A DNA stretch of 52,513 bases from positions 1 through 52,513 of the IMG/VR virus record IMGVR_UViG_3300031565_000048; one strand, 5' to 3'. Position 1 is the stretch's first letter; every line of letters begins with the position of its first letter. The notes beneath the pieces were generated by a model that worked only from the letters and a program-made list of their open reading frames with translations, was not told where the DNA came from and ran no database searches. The translations under genes were made by a program, and so were the position numbers. Shown here piece after piece: positions 41,913-50,214 of this stretch. Origin of the DNA: a virus.

Positions 41913-42131
41913 TTAATTAGGAGACTGATTCAACCCCTCAGCCGCCAGAAGGGGGTCTATACTGAGCCGCATCCACTCAGTGAGTGCGCCGAGGATGGGT
42001 TTCACGTGGGATACGATGAGACGCCGGATCACTGCGTCGTTGCTCTCTCCACCCCGTTTCAGGGCATTCAGAGCTCGGTGGGTCTCCTCTGAGACCTTGA
42101 TATATTTGGTTGTTCCCAAACTGTTCACCAT
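41913..42131 (-). CDS. RHH protein with its own promoter
   Basis: 72 residues. TKYIKVSEETHRALNALKRG then GESNDAVIRRLIV is ribbon-helix-helix of the archaeal VapB-like type. The ATG coincides with the expected transcription start of the TATA box upstream, so the mRNA is probably leaderless. It interrupts the head genes. Confidence 0.7.
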   Translation of the reverse strand: MVNSLGTTKYIKVSEETHRALNALKRGGESNDAVIRRLIVSHVKPILGALTEWMRLSIDPLLAAEGLNQSPN

Positions 42132-42165
42132 ATAACAGGGTGCAACGTGGTTATATAAGGTTTAC
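42130..42165 (-). promoter_or_regulatory. TATA promoter within the head genes
   Basis: Minus strand CCTTATATAACC (about 42153-42164) lies about 26 bases before the ATG at 42131. It drives the RHH gene and probably the two genes after it. Confidence 0.65.
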
Positions 42166-42184
42166 TTGGTGGGTTTCTTCTCGG

Positions 42185-42487
42185 TTATTTCACGTCGTCC
42201 AGTATAGTGTTCCAGTCCTTGATGGCTTCGTCTCGCCACCTGTCTAGGCGGCGCTGATCCTCGGGGGCGAGGGTGACGGGGCGGCCCAAGGAATAGCCGA
42301 GGCGTCCCCGGGTTAGCCTGAGCAGGGTCTGGTAGTGGTCTTCTATGACTCGGGCGCCCGCCTCCTTGGCCCTTGCCTTGTCTATGATGCCGAACCGGTA
42401 GTTTGTCTGGATGCCTTTGAGGCGCCGGGTTAGGTCGGCGGTCTCGCGTTGCTGGGCTCCCTGTCCGATCATAATGTGGCGGCTCAA
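42185..42487 (-). CDS. Helical head-region protein, possible N-terminal part of the minor head protein
   Basis: 100 residues from a TTG at 42487. All-helical and basic (KGIQTNYRFGIIDKARAKEA). It follows the portal block where the SPP1-gp7-like protein normally begins, and the C-terminal motif of that family is found 1 kb further on at 40837-41178. Confidence 0.5.
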   Translation of the reverse strand: MSRHIMIGQGAQQRETADLTRRLKGIQTNYRFGIIDKARAKEAGARVIEDHYQTLLRLTRGRLGYSLGRPVTLAPEDQRRLDRWRDEAIKDWNTILDDVK

Positions 42488-42667
42488 CTAGCTCACTTCG
42501 TACCATGTCAGGACTATTGCGACCTCTGTGCTGTCCGTGTCCACCGTTACCTTGACGAGGTAGGTCGCAGCCTGTTTGAGGAGCGGTACAAGTTTGCCGT
42601 CTAAGAGTATTTCGGGGAGCTCTATTGTCATCCCCCGATCAGTGTAGACACCGATGTATCTAGACAT
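42488..42667 (-). CDS. Small beta-rich hypothetical protein
   Basis: 59 residues: MSRYIGVYTDRGMTIELPEI ... YLVKVTVDTDSTEVAIVLTW. Beta-rich, no family recognised. It lies directly after the portal gene. Confidence 0.5.
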   Translation of the reverse strand: MSRYIGVYTDRGMTIELPEILLDGKLVPLLKQAATYLVKVTVDTDSTEVAIVLTWYEVS

Positions 42668-42674
42668 TATTCAA

Positions 42675-43991
42675 TCAGCTTTCCTCTTCTGGTTCTTCTT
42701 CAGGCTCCCCTTCAGGAGGCTCCTCCTCTGGGGGCTCTTCCTCCGGGGCTTCAGGCGGCACCTCGTAACCCAACTCGCCGAGGTCAAGACCCATTATCTT
42801 CAAAAGTAACGCCAGTTGCTTGGGCCCGATCATGCCGACCTCTATGGCGGTAGCGACTATGCTCTCAAGTTGCAGGTCCTCGGCGCCAGTCTTCTCAACG
42901 CCCCAGATGGCTTTCGGCTCCGCCTCCAGCTTGTTTGCCGCCATGAGGCGGTCGAAGAACCCTGCTTCCACGCCTCTGCCCATGTTCCGCTGGATGGCGT
43001 TGATGTTGCGGTCTACCATGGCCGTGAGTTCGCGGGCGCTGGCGAGGGTGGCGTCCTTCCAATAGTAGAGGTCGGGCGCGTAGAGTCCCTTGTAGATGAG
43101 GCGGTCTACGTGTTCAATGTAGCCTTCGTATCGGGTGCTGCCGCGGACCTCGATGATCTGGGCGACGTTCGCCAGTTCGCCTTCCTCTAGCCAGCCGAGG
43201 ACTAGGTCTTCGTCGACTTCTTTCTGGGAGAGCAGTTCTTTGAGGCCGGCGGGGTCTCGGGTGGTTTTCCAGATGATGTCGGGGAACATCCGTTTCTCTA
43301 TGATCTTGTCGATGTTGGATATGGCTGTCTTCTTCGTGGCGAGGAGGGACTCGACGGGTTTTACGATGCTGGTGCCTGTGGGGTCGTTGGCGATCTGGTT
43401 GTGGATGAAGAGGGTGAGGGTGTTTCCGAGTATCGTGACGTCTGCGCCGCCGGTGTTCTGCGCCTTCTGGATTAGGTGCTTTACCGAGCCGTCCTGGTTT
43501 AGGACTATTTCCTTGACGGTCTTCGGGTGGATGATCTTGAGGGCGGATTTGGACGGTATTTTGTTGATCTTCGTCTCGACGGGGCAGAACCCGGCGATGA
43601 GCATGTTCTTGCAGATGTTAGGCAGCAGGACGTCGAGGTTCATGGCCTTGCCGAACTCGTCGACGAGCTCCTTAGCCTGCTTAGGTTCGTCCTCCTTGAT
43701 GGCGGTGTGATAACCTTGGCCGACGGCGGCCTCAGATAATCCGTTGACGGATGCGAAGACGACGCCGTCTGTCTCATACCAAGTGTAGAAGCTTTCGATC
43801 CCTGTGACTTTGGTTTTCTTATCGGATGTCTTCTGCTCCCTGAACCTCGCCCGTTCATTAAGGTAGAAGGAGTCCGTCCGCTCGCCTTCGATCCGTCTCG
43901 ACGCGGCGGCGGGCTGGTAAGGTGGGCGTGTCCCCATGACTCTGGTGGAGACGTCTTCCAGGAACTTGGCGAACCTGTTGGGATTACTCAT
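42675..43991 (-). CDS. Portal protein
   Basis: 438 residues. The order (after the large terminase), the length and motifs such as GIESFYTWYETDGVVFASVN, NMLIAGFCPVETKIN, ALKIIHPKTVKEIV and a long helical clip/wing region fit phage portal proteins. The C-terminus is a Pro/Glu-rich acidic tail (about 405-438). The dodecameric ring forms the DNA entry point of the head. Confidence 0.85.
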   Translation of the reverse strand: MSNPNRFAKFLEDVSTRVMGTRPPYQPAAASRRIEGERTDSFYLNERARFREQKTSDKKTKVTGIESFYTWYETDGVVFASVNGLSEAAVGQGYHTAIKEDEPKQAKELVDEFGKAMNLDVLLPNICKNMLIAGFCPVETKINKIPSKSALKIIHPKTVKEIVLNQDGSVKHLIQKAQNTGGADVTILGNTLTLFIHNQIANDPTGTSIVKPVESLLATKKTAISNIDKIIEKRMFPDIIWKTTRDPAGLKELLSQKEVDEDLVLGWLEEGELANVAQIIEVRGSTRYEGYIEHVDRLIYKGLYAPDLYYWKDATLASARELTAMVDRNINAIQRNMGRGVEAGFFDRLMAANKLEAEPKAIWGVEKTGAEDLQLESIVATAIEVGMIGPKQLALLLKIMGLDLGELGYEVPPEAPEEEPPEEEPPEGEPEEEPEEES

Positions 43992-44152
43992 CTTTGTCTC
44001 TCCTTGAACCTTCTAATCACGTCCGCGTACTGATCCTCGGGGGCGGCTTCGACCAGCGTCTGCTCTCCGCATTGGGGACACGTCCATATCTGGGGCGGGC
44101 AGGATGGGCAGGCTTCGATGGATATAATGGACCCGCATTTACAGAACTGCAA
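43988..44152 (-). CDS. Zinc-ribbon protein
   Basis: 54 residues from TTG 44152 after GAGG; the longer frame to 44230 lies within the previous gene. CKCG, CPSC and CPQCGEQ provide up to six cysteines. It sits between terminase and portal and overlaps the portal start. Confidence 0.6.
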   Translation of the reverse strand: MQFCKCGSIISIEACPSCPPQIWTCPQCGEQTLVEAAPEDQYADVIRRFKERQR

Positions 44153-44154
44153 TT

Positions 44155-44334
44155 CTAATCCTCTAGGTGTCCGTGCTCTTCCTTCCACGTGTTCCCGGCG
44201 GTGCGGAAGACCTTGCCGCAGGCGAGGCATTTGATGAGCTTGCTATCCTTGACCATGGGCACGCCGGCGGAGCCGATGCGTTCAAGGTGGATGACCTCCC
44301 CGCATTTAGGGCAACTTATGAATGTGAAGCTCAT
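44155..44334 (-). CDS. Zinc-ribbon protein
   Basis: 59 residues. CPKCGEVIHLE and CLACGKVF form a ribbon. It overlaps the end of the terminase gene as ATGA. Two zinc ribbons in tandem after the terminase may assist DNA packaging; this is inferred from position. Confidence 0.6.
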   Translation of the reverse strand: MSFTFISCPKCGEVIHLERIGSAGVPMVKDSKLIKCLACGKVFRTAGNTWKEEHGHLED

Positions 44335-45626
44335 CTCATTATCTCCTTGGGACGGTAGACGCTGTAACCCCCTATCGGTCGGCGGCCCTTAGCGAGCATC
44401 CTGTGAGCCCCGCTGCTGGCGTCGGCCCTGTCCTTGTGCTCCGCCTCGGGGAATGACTCCATCTCGTCTAGGTAGCCTTCTACATCCCACATCCCGGGGA
44501 CGAGGTAGACGTTACCGGCTTGGGCTGTGCTGCTTAGGGGCGTGGCTCTGTCGGCTTTGGAGCCCGTCACCTTGTCCGGGTAGAAGGCGTGTCCCACTAG
44601 GACTTTGCGGGTGTAGTGGTCGATGACATCGACACCGCTGCTGCCGGGCTCCTGCTCCAGGTATATTCGGATGCTGCTGAGTTCGCCGTTTTCAACCCGC
44701 ATTCTGTCGAGGGCGGCTGTCTGCTTTATGAGATCCTCGATAGTCTTGGGTGTGCCTCGGGTGTGCCGGATGTCGAGGATGTAGAAGCGTCCTTCGTCGT
44801 CCATAGCCATGAGGACACCGGCGGTGTAGGAGGGATCCGTGCCCGGTCTCTCCTCTGAGGCGGCTTTATCCCAGTATCTGATTGCTCGGCAGCCGGAGGG
44901 AATGGATAGTTGGATTGTGAACCAGCTTCTTCTGAACATTCTTCCTACGTCCTTTATGTCCCAGTTGCCGTCCATTAGGCGGGCCCGGGTGACGGGTTCG
45001 AGGTACATGAGGCTTTTAATATAGGTCTCCTTGTCGAGTCCGGGATTATCCTCTATCTTCGCGGGTATGAAGGGGGCGACTGCGGTCTTGTAGTCGACGT
45101 AGCGTCGTTTCACCCATTGCACGTAAGGGCCGTCAGGGTTGCCAGCGTTCCTCATCCTTAGGGGGACGTTGTAGTCCTTCAGCTTCTCTGTTCGCCTGAT
45201 CCGGCTGAACAGGTACCGGACCTGAAACTCACGGTGCTGAGGCACCTCATCGAACGCTACGTACTGGTAGGCGCTACTCTGGTATCGGAGGTGGTCTAGG
45301 GGTGAATCCATGTAGCCGAATGTGACTGTGGCGCTTGAGGGGAAGGTGTAGGTATTGGTGTCTCCCCTCCACTTCGCCTTATTCGCCCACCATTCATGAG
45401 CCCGTGGAATCAACCCCTCAGGGAGCTGGTGGTCCCGCAGGGTCTTCCTAAATAGGATGGCGGCGTAGCTGGGTATGTGGCAGAACATGACGGCACCCAT
45501 CAGGAGGGCATCCGATTTGCCGCCGCCAGCTGCGCCTCCGTAGAAGGCCTCGAAGTCAGGCAACAGAAGGAACTGCAGTTGTTTGGCGGACGGCCTCTTG
45601 CCTTTATCCCGTGGGATCCACTCCAT
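44331..45626 (-). CDS. terL: Terminase large subunit
   Basis: 431 residues from ATG 45626; longer starts up to 45752 lie inside the small subunit gene. Walker A FYGGAAGGGKSDALL at about 28-42 and Walker B YVAFDEVPQ near 125 form the packaging ATPase. A C-terminal RNase H-like nuclease is indicated by IRYWDKAASEE with DPSYTAG and a late Asp (SGVDVIDHY). It cuts and pumps DNA into the prohead. Confidence 0.93.
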   Translation of the reverse strand: MEWIPRDKGKRPSAKQLQFLLLPDFEAFYGGAAGGGKSDALLMGAVMFCHIPSYAAILFRKTLRDHQLPEGLIPRAHEWWANKAKWRGDTNTYTFPSSATVTFGYMDSPLDHLRYQSSAYQYVAFDEVPQHREFQVRYLFSRIRRTEKLKDYNVPLRMRNAGNPDGPYVQWVKRRYVDYKTAVAPFIPAKIEDNPGLDKETYIKSLMYLEPVTRARLMDGNWDIKDVGRMFRRSWFTIQLSIPSGCRAIRYWDKAASEERPGTDPSYTAGVLMAMDDEGRFYILDIRHTRGTPKTIEDLIKQTAALDRMRVENGELSSIRIYLEQEPGSSGVDVIDHYTRKVLVGHAFYPDKVTGSKADRATPLSSTAQAGNVYLVPGMWDVEGYLDEMESFPEAEHKDRADASSGAHRMLAKGRRPIGGYSVYRPKEIMR

Positions 45627-46125
45627 CTTCAGGGCGTTCTTTAGCGCCCGGTATAGCATCTGGCTCTGGTTGACGTAGTCTTCTCGCCTCGTCGTCCATG
45701 AAGTTCTGAACGATTGCTCCGACTGCGTCTTCGTCAAGTCCTTTGAGTTCAACCCCCTCCACCTCTATCTTTTGTTGAAGTTCCCCACTAACTTTCTGGA
45801 TGACGTTCTTGGGTAGAAGACCATCGATCATCTTCCCTCTATAGAGCAACTGGAGGTGGGGGGTTACGCCCCCGCTCTCTATTTGATTAATCTGTCTTTT
45901 TATGAGTTGGTCTACGAGAGATCCTCTTCTCTCTTGAAGTTTCTCGACGTACTTGAAGGCGTAGGGGTGCTTCATGTCTCTCCTGACAGTGACCTCTGAT
46001 ACGCCGATCTCTGCCGCTATGTCGGCGTAGGTCCAGATGCCTCTGCCCATGGCCTCGAACTCTTTCTCTATTCGGACTCGTTTCTTCGCAGTTATCCGTG
46101 TCTCTTTTTGGTCAGAGTCGGTCAT
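45604..46125 (-). CDS. Terminase small subunit-like protein
   Basis: 173 residues. An HTH at about 25-60 (IWTYADIAAEIGVSEVTVRR) is followed by helical and acidic segments. The gene lies just before terL with a 23-base overlap. It would recognise viral DNA for packaging. Confidence 0.75.
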   Translation of the reverse strand: MTDSDQKETRITAKKRVRIEKEFEAMGRGIWTYADIAAEIGVSEVTVRRDMKHPYAFKYVEKLQERRGSLVDQLIKRQINQIESGGVTPHLQLLYRGKMIDGLLPKNVIQKVSGELQQKIEVEGVELKGLDEDAVGAIVQNFMDDEARRLRQPEPDAIPGAKERPEDGVDPTG

Positions 46126-46151
46126 TTCCGATCATTTCTCCGTTCTACAGG

Positions 46152-46409
46152 TTACTCGGTTGGGACGGCCTGTTGCGATCCCCGGCCGCGCGCATCGGAT
46201 AGGATCTCGCCTTTCGTGAACATGTCTTTATGCTTGAGGAGATCGTTGATCCTTTGTCGGGGCAGTTTCTCTATGAGATGGAAGAGTACTTGTCCCGGCG
46301 TGAGGACGTTAATAGCCTCCGCTTTCTCGTAGTCGCGGTGGGAGTGGGTGCTGACGATGCGTGCTGCGGTTCGCCGTATATGGGCGTCTCGACTTCTTTT
46401 ATGAGGCAT
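46152..46409 (-). CDS. Hypothetical basic protein
   Basis: 85 residues, basic N-terminus, helical, no family recognised. It lies between the holin-like gene and the terminase. Confidence 0.5.
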   Translation of the reverse strand: MPHKRSRDAHIRRTAARIVSTHSHRDYEKAEAINVLTPGQVLFHLIEKLPRQRINDLLKHKDMFTKGEILSDARGRGSQQAVPTE

Positions 46410-46460
46410 TGATACTCAACTCTAGGAGCCACACTCGCGCGGTGTCGGAGGCGGCTAAAC

Positions 46461-46781
46461 TTATTCGTTGACATCGCGGATTATAACGGGACCGTAGCCG
46501 TAGTCTTCATTATTTGTGAGTTGGTTGATGGCCCCACTGAGGCGGTGGCCTGCGACATCTACGCCTGCTCCTGTTAAAAGGGCTACGAGGTATATCCAGA
46601 TGTCTGGGTTTTCAATGTCTCGGAATATTAAAGCTGCAAGGAAACCGCCTAGTATTGCTCTTCCTATACTAGCCGCGAATTTCCTGAAGTCGAAGGGTTC
46701 TCCAGATTCTATCCAGCCAAGGACGGCCACGAAAAGGGCACCGAGGACGGTTAGCAGGATTAGGGTGATATGTGTATTCAT
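46461..46781 (-). CDS. Holin-like membrane protein
   Basis: 106 residues with three hydrophobic spans (about 5-22, 38-54, 60-72) and a charged C-terminal tail, the size and layout of a holin. No lytic enzyme is found beside it. A 20-codon relic of a related gene lies at 6992-7054. Confidence 0.6.
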   Translation of the reverse strand: MNTHITLILLTVLGALFVAVLGWIESGEPFDFRKFAASIGRAILGGFLAALIFRDIENPDIWIYLVALLTGAGVDVAGHRLSGAINQLTNNEDYGYGPVIIRDVNE

Positions 46782-46815
46782 TATATTGAATTAGTTATCA
46801 TCAGCATATAAATAA
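46782..46815 (-). promoter_or_regulatory. TATA promoter of the holin-like gene and packaging block
   Basis: Minus strand CTTATTTATATGC (about 46804-46816) lies 25-30 bases before the ATG at 46781, giving a near-leaderless mRNA. It probably drives the late block through terminase and portal. Confidence 0.6.
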
Positions 46816-46839
46816 GGTGTTGTGGTTTCAGCGCATCGC

Positions 46840-46965
46840 CTATCTCTCGATCACAGCGATGACTTTCTCTAGGCGATCAATGAGGCCGTCTATCGTTTTC
46901 TCGTGTTCCGTTAGGCAGTTTATGAGGAGATCAAGGACATCCATACGCTGGGTTAGGTTGCCCAT
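46840..46965 (-). CDS. Small coiled-coil protein
   Basis: 41 residues: MGNLTQRMDVLDLLINCLTE then a heptad-like helix to IAVIER. AAGGA precedes the ATG. Last gene of the array before the late promoter. Confidence 0.5.
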   Translation of the reverse strand: MGNLTQRMDVLDLLINCLTEHEKTIDGLIDRLEKVIAVIER

Positions 46966-47076
46966 TTTGTTCCTTTTAGTCCTCACAGTTCTCGGTAAAA
47001 TGGTTTGTGAAGTCAGGATATGGTTTAAAGATCTATGAATGGGTTGAGTGGGGAGAATCCTTCAACCTGTACCTAC
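46966..47076. other. Short gap with a weak promoter
   Basis: CTTTAAACC on the minus strand near 47020 is a possible TATA box for the coiled-coil gene. Nothing else is visible. Confidence 0.3.
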
Positions 47077-47313
47077 TTAGGACTCCTCTTCCTCGTTTGC
47101 TTTATGGACCCCGTGGCCCTCCCTAATCTGGTATGCCTTCACCGCCCTGTAGAGGTACATCCAGCCACACCCACAGTTATCACACCCCTGAACCCTGTCT
47201 GGGTGAAGCCTCCAGGGGCAGGCATCACATGGCGGCTCTACGGGTATCTTGAGAAGCTGGGCGTAGATTCTCAGCTTCTCCTTTGCTTTGGTGGGCCTGT
47301 GTCTTTCACTCAT
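47077..47313 (-). CDS. Cys-rich array protein
   Basis: 78 residues. CDACPW and CDNCGCGW form a compact metal site between a basic N-terminus and an acidic end. Overlaps the upstream gene by eight bases. Confidence 0.6.
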   Translation of the reverse strand: MSERHRPTKAKEKLRIYAQLLKIPVEPPCDACPWRLHPDRVQGCDNCGCGWMYLYRAVKAYQIREGHGVHKANEEEES

Positions 47314-47497
47314 CCTTATGCTCCTCCGGATAATGGATTTTAAACTTAGCTAAAGGATAAAGTGGAGTAGCCCACTGACAATCTGGGCATCTCCAAAATA
47401 TCTTTGAATATGTCAATCCATCAAGTAATTCATCAAGAACATCATTCCCACATCTGGGGCAAACATGAGGTTTAGTTATAACCGTTCTTTTACTCAC
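47306..47497 (-). CDS. Zinc-ribbon array protein
   Basis: 63 residues with CPRCGNDV and CPDCQWAT, a classical zinc ribbon, and an acidic end EEHKDE whose codons contain the GGA-type ribosome binding site of the next gene. Confidence 0.65.
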   Translation of the reverse strand: MSKRTVITKPHVCPRCGNDVLDELLDGLTYSKIFWRCPDCQWATPLYPLAKFKIHYPEEHKDE

Positions 47498-47678
47498 CCT
47501 TTGACTCCTCCGTTAATAGGATGCGGAGAACTTCTCGCCCCAGCCGTGTCGCATGGAAATAATGCGTAACGTGCCCACATTTGCAACTCCAATGTTTTAA
47601 TGCACCACACCCACATTCTTCGCTAGTGCAATAGATTCCGGAACCGTTGTCTGACCCACATTTCTCGCATTTACCCAT
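47490..47678 (-). CDS. Cys-rich array protein
   Basis: 62 residues from ATG 47678; ATG 47687 lies too close to the GGAGG. Eight cysteines (CEKCGS, CTSEECGCG, CKCGH) could bind two metals. Confidence 0.6.
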   Translation of the reverse strand: MGKCEKCGSDNGSGIYCTSEECGCGALKHWSCKCGHVTHYFHATRLGREVLRILLTEESKGE

Positions 47679-47814
47679 CCTTGGCATCCTCCGCTTTTAG
47701 GATTGATGAGCCGCATGTAATACATTCAACATGAATTTTTCTTGATGCCTTTCCACGGTAAACGTGAAAACATTTACCTCCACACTCTGCGCAGATTAGT
47801 TTTATTTTGTTCAT
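47671..47814 (-). CDS. Zinc-ribbon microprotein
   Basis: 47 residues: CAECGGKC and CITCGSS make a ribbon. Its ATG overlaps the upstream stop. Its last codons include the GGAGG of the next gene. Confidence 0.6.
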   Translation of the reverse strand: MNKIKLICAECGGKCFHVYRGKASRKIHVECITCGSSILKAEDAKDG

Positions 47815-48050
47815 TCCTCTTGCTCTCCCTCTTTATGGTCAATTAATTTAGCATCAAGAACCCATATCTCATCTGAGTCATTATCAATGCGTTCTAAGGC
47901 CCAATCTGCTGAAGCCTCGTAATCAGATGCTTCTAAAAACTTTTTATCGCATGATGGACATTTCGGGCAACCCATTTCATCTAATTTAAGAGTAGAATTA
48001 CAGATGTGGCAACGGGCTCTCAGTGATTCAAGATGTTCTCTTATGGACAT
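47811..48050 (-). CDS. Zinc-ribbon array protein
   Basis: 79 residues from ATG 48050 after GGAGG; the in-frame ATG at 48092 is inside the previous gene. CHICNSTL and CPKCPSCDKK give the metal site, and an acidic C-terminal domain follows. Confidence 0.6.
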   Translation of the reverse strand: MSIREHLESLRARCHICNSTLKLDEMGCPKCPSCDKKFLEASDYEASADWALERIDNDSDEIWVLDAKLIDHKEGEQEE

Positions 48051-48051
48051 C

Positions 48052-48180
48052 CTAAACGCCCTCCTCTTTACGGATTTCCTCTGAACGATCATAAAGATAA
48101 ATCAACCAAGGATGTTTTATCAAGTAAGCCAAAGCGTGCCAATAAAGCACCCACTCAGGTATTTTCTTAGTTCTTGACAA
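48052..48180 (-). CDS. Small aromatic-rich protein
   Basis: 42 residues from a TTG at 48180 after GGAGGTGCTTAGGAT. IPEWVLYWHALAYLIKHPWL is amphipathic or possibly membrane-associated. It begins MSRT, as do two other array genes, a sign of shared start modules. Confidence 0.5.
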   Translation of the reverse strand: MSRTKKIPEWVLYWHALAYLIKHPWLIYLYDRSEEIRKEEGV

Positions 48181-48183
48181 ATC

Positions 48184-48408
48184 CTAAGCACCTCCGTGTT
48201 TTAGGTCGTTTTCTAATGGGTAATCATCTGGCATGAATGGCATTCTCCCATATCTTTCAGGACTGTGTTTATTATGAACTTCTCTTATATGATCGGCAGT
48301 TTTTTTCAATAGTTTATCAAAATCGGTTTGCCGGATATTATCTTTAAATCCCCAAGTGTGCCAATCACAAAACGGGCATTCCATCCTTCTAACTCTTACT
48401 TTTTTCAT
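48184..48408 (-). CDS. C2H2-like array protein
   Basis: 74 residues from ATG 48408. CPFCDW and HIREVH form a C2H2-type zinc site. Ends KHGGA, with codons that hold the GGAGGTG of the next gene. Confidence 0.6.
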   Translation of the reverse strand: MKKVRVRRMECPFCDWHTWGFKDNIRQTDFDKLLKKTADHIREVHNKHSPERYGRMPFMPDDYPLENDLKHGGA

Positions 48409-48409
48409 C

Positions 48410-48622
48410 CTAAGCACCCTCATATTTACGGATAAGATTCTGAGGATCGGAAAACTTCAAGTTATAATTAGCCTCAAATACCCGAACCATGTCAATTAAC
48501 TGTCTAAGTTTCCGTTGATGTTTACTTGGAGGATTACGTATTGCCACATCTTCAAGTGGCTTCATCTTCCAGAACTCTTCAAGGAAGGTTTCTACAAGTT
48601 TCTTTAATTCAGTTTCACTCAT
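48410..48622 (-). CDS. Hypothetical helical protein
   Basis: 70 residues, helical, no Cys. The junction with the next gene (GGGTGCTTAGGATG) repeats the one at 48180, a second type of junction module. Confidence 0.55.
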   Translation of the reverse strand: MSETELKKLVETFLEEFWKMKPLEDVAIRNPPSKHQRKLRQLIDMVRVFEANYNLKFSDPQNLIRKYEGA

Positions 48623-49233
48623 GTCTCTATCCTCTTTGATTTGCTATTAGTGGATTTGAAGAAATCCAATAACTCTGTTTGTGGCCATGGCCCTTGTTTT
48701 TGGATCATTAGAAGCCAGTATGATTGTTTGGCTGTTTTACCAGCATATCCTACGGGGATTCTTAGGGCAACATCCCAGAGAGGGAGATATTCAAGAACCT
48801 CGTTTGTGCTTAGGCTGTTTTCACTCCACTTAAAGAATAGAATCCCGCCAGGTATTAGGACTCGTGCGATTTCCCTTTGGGTTTCGTAGATGAATCGCAT
48901 TAACTCGGTTTTTGTTTGGTACTTATCTGCTCCATAATAGACCGGCGGTGCTTCTCTGCTATGAGAGGGCCATTTCTTGTTCCATGTTTCTCGGTTTGGT
49001 GTGGTGAAGAGGCTGCTATTTTTTCTTTTGCCCCATTCATGTGGTGGATCAAACACAGCGAAGAACTTGGAATCTGGGGGGAGATCGGTATTAGTGGCAT
49101 CGCAGAGAAGGTCAGGGGGCAATGAGAGATCGGGTTCTTTATCTAAGAAGAGTATGTGTGGGCTATCTTTAAGGGTCCAGATACTACGGTTCCCGGCCGT
49201 GAAGTCAACTATTGTAGCATCTGGTTTCTCCAT
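48619..49233 (-). CDS. SAM-dependent DNA methyltransferase-like protein
   Basis: 204 residues. VDFTAGNRSIW is the SAM loop, FAVFDPPHEW the catalytic DPP(Y/H) motif of amino methyltransferases, and EIARVLIPGGILFFKWSEN the conserved strand after it. It may modify viral DNA against host restriction. DPPH instead of DPPY is seen in some family members. Ends TNSKSKRIET, a KRT-type tail. Confidence 0.7.
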   Translation of the reverse strand: MEKPDATIVDFTAGNRSIWTLKDSPHILFLDKEPDLSLPPDLLCDATNTDLPPDSKFFAVFDPPHEWGKRKNSSLFTTPNRETWNKKWPSHSREAPPVYYGADKYQTKTELMRFIYETQREIARVLIPGGILFFKWSENSLSTNEVLEYLPLWDVALRIPVGYAGKTAKQSYWLLMIQKQGPWPQTELLDFFKSTNSKSKRIET

Positions 49234-49235
49234 TT

Positions 49236-49439
49236 TTATGTCCTCTTTGTTTGCTTTCTTCTGGATTCAATTATCTTGGCATGTTGTTTACAATATTCAC
49301 CGTTAGGACCATACCCTCTTTTCCTTTTACATTGATAGAAATGCCAGCCAGTTTCATCTACCACCTCAGCAATACACCGAGTAGAATCTTCAGGAATACC
49401 TTGGGGCCTTATATTCGATTGATCATACACTCTATCCAT
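49236..49439 (-). CDS. Small Cys/His array protein
   Basis: 67 residues. CIAEV...YQCKRKRGYG...YCKQH resembles a small zinc site. Ends RRKQTKRT, the plain KRT tail. Confidence 0.6.
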   Translation of the reverse strand: MDRVYDQSNIRPQGIPEDSTRCIAEVVDETGWHFYQCKRKRGYGPNGEYCKQHAKIIESRRKQTKRT

Positions 49440-49443
49440 TTTT

Positions 49444-49476
49444 CTATGTCCTCTTTTTGGTTTCGACTTGGGTCAT
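49444..49476 (-). CDS. Tail-only mini-ORF (10 residues)
   Basis: MTQVETKKRT. The AAGAGGACA that encodes KRT is the ribosome binding site of the next gene. Like the mini-ORFs at 3512 and 50176 it begins MT, but here a few bases separate it from the previous stop. Confidence 0.35.
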   Translation of the reverse strand: MTQVETKKRT

Positions 49477-49484
49477 TTCATTTT

Positions 49485-49739
49485 TCACCTTGAAAGTAAA
49501 TACCTCATAAGTACATCGATGTTCGGCGAAGTCTTTTTGGCTCTTCTCTTCTTTATTCTCTCTATGATTTCGTTATGAATCTGTTTTTCCTGACAGTCAG
49601 GCTTCCCATGATTCGGGCATTTCTTCCATTCAGGGCAGACCACCAAGTTATTGGCGTTTATCTTGATATGAACTGCCCTGCGTTTGCCCTCAACCGTGCA
49701 GAGAACCACGCCTTCTTGGTAGCTGTGCTTACTCATCAT
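49485..49739 (-). CDS. Cys-rich array protein
   Basis: 84 residues. CPEWKKCPNHGKPDC is a compact metal site following a beta-rich N-terminus. The basic C-terminal helix suggests nucleic-acid contact. Confidence 0.6.
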   Translation of the reverse strand: MMSKHSYQEGVVLCTVEGKRRAVHIKINANNLVVCPEWKKCPNHGKPDCQEKQIHNEIIERIKKRRAKKTSPNIDVLMRYLLSR

Positions 49740-50179
49740 TCTACCTCCATCCGTTTAGTGTGTTTGATAATGGATGTATCAAGAATTAATGGTTCTAAGT
49801 TAGCGAGTTGAGTTAATATCTCATTAGCGTAAATATGGGAAACATGATTCTGAGGCCAAGTAATAGCTTTATCATCAATGTATGCAGTAGCGAATACCTT
49901 TCCATCCATCTGGGTGGCGATTTTATCAAAGGGCATATTATAATGTTCAAGGTATTCCTTTATTGCTACCTTGATTTTCTTGTAGTCGTGATTCTCCCAT
50001 TGCCCATTAGTTCTACATGTGAATATTACTATTTCATAGCCAAGTTTCTTTATTCCTTCAAGCAAATACCTTACGCTTTCATTAGGCTCCCCGAATTTAT
50101 ATGGATCATAGTGTCCATCATAATGACATATTACTCCATCAAAGTCTACTGCAATATGTCTAACTTTAATCCCCATCAT
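49736..50179 (-). CDS. HAD-superfamily phosphatase
   Basis: 147 residues. Motif I AVDFDGVIC near residue 8, motif II region IVIFTCR, and motif IV AYIDDKAI are those of small HAD hydrolases common in phages, some acting on nucleotides or nucleic acid ends. Ends TSIIKHTKRMEVE, a tail-family member. Confidence 0.8.
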   Translation of the reverse strand: MMGIKVRHIAVDFDGVICHYDGHYDPYKFGEPNESVRYLLEGIKKLGYEIVIFTCRTNGQWENHDYKKIKVAIKEYLEHYNMPFDKIATQMDGKVFATAYIDDKAITWPQNHVSHIYANEILTQLANLEPLILDTSIIKHTKRMEVE

Positions 50180-50214
50180 TCCACCGTCCTCTTAGTATCT
50201 GAGTTACTGGTCAT
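50176..50214 (-). CDS. Tail-only mini-ORF (12 residues)
   Basis: MTSNSDTKRTVE. The ATG overlaps the previous stop as ATGA and the stop overlaps the next start. Confidence 0.4.
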   Translation of the reverse strand: MTSNSDTKRTVE

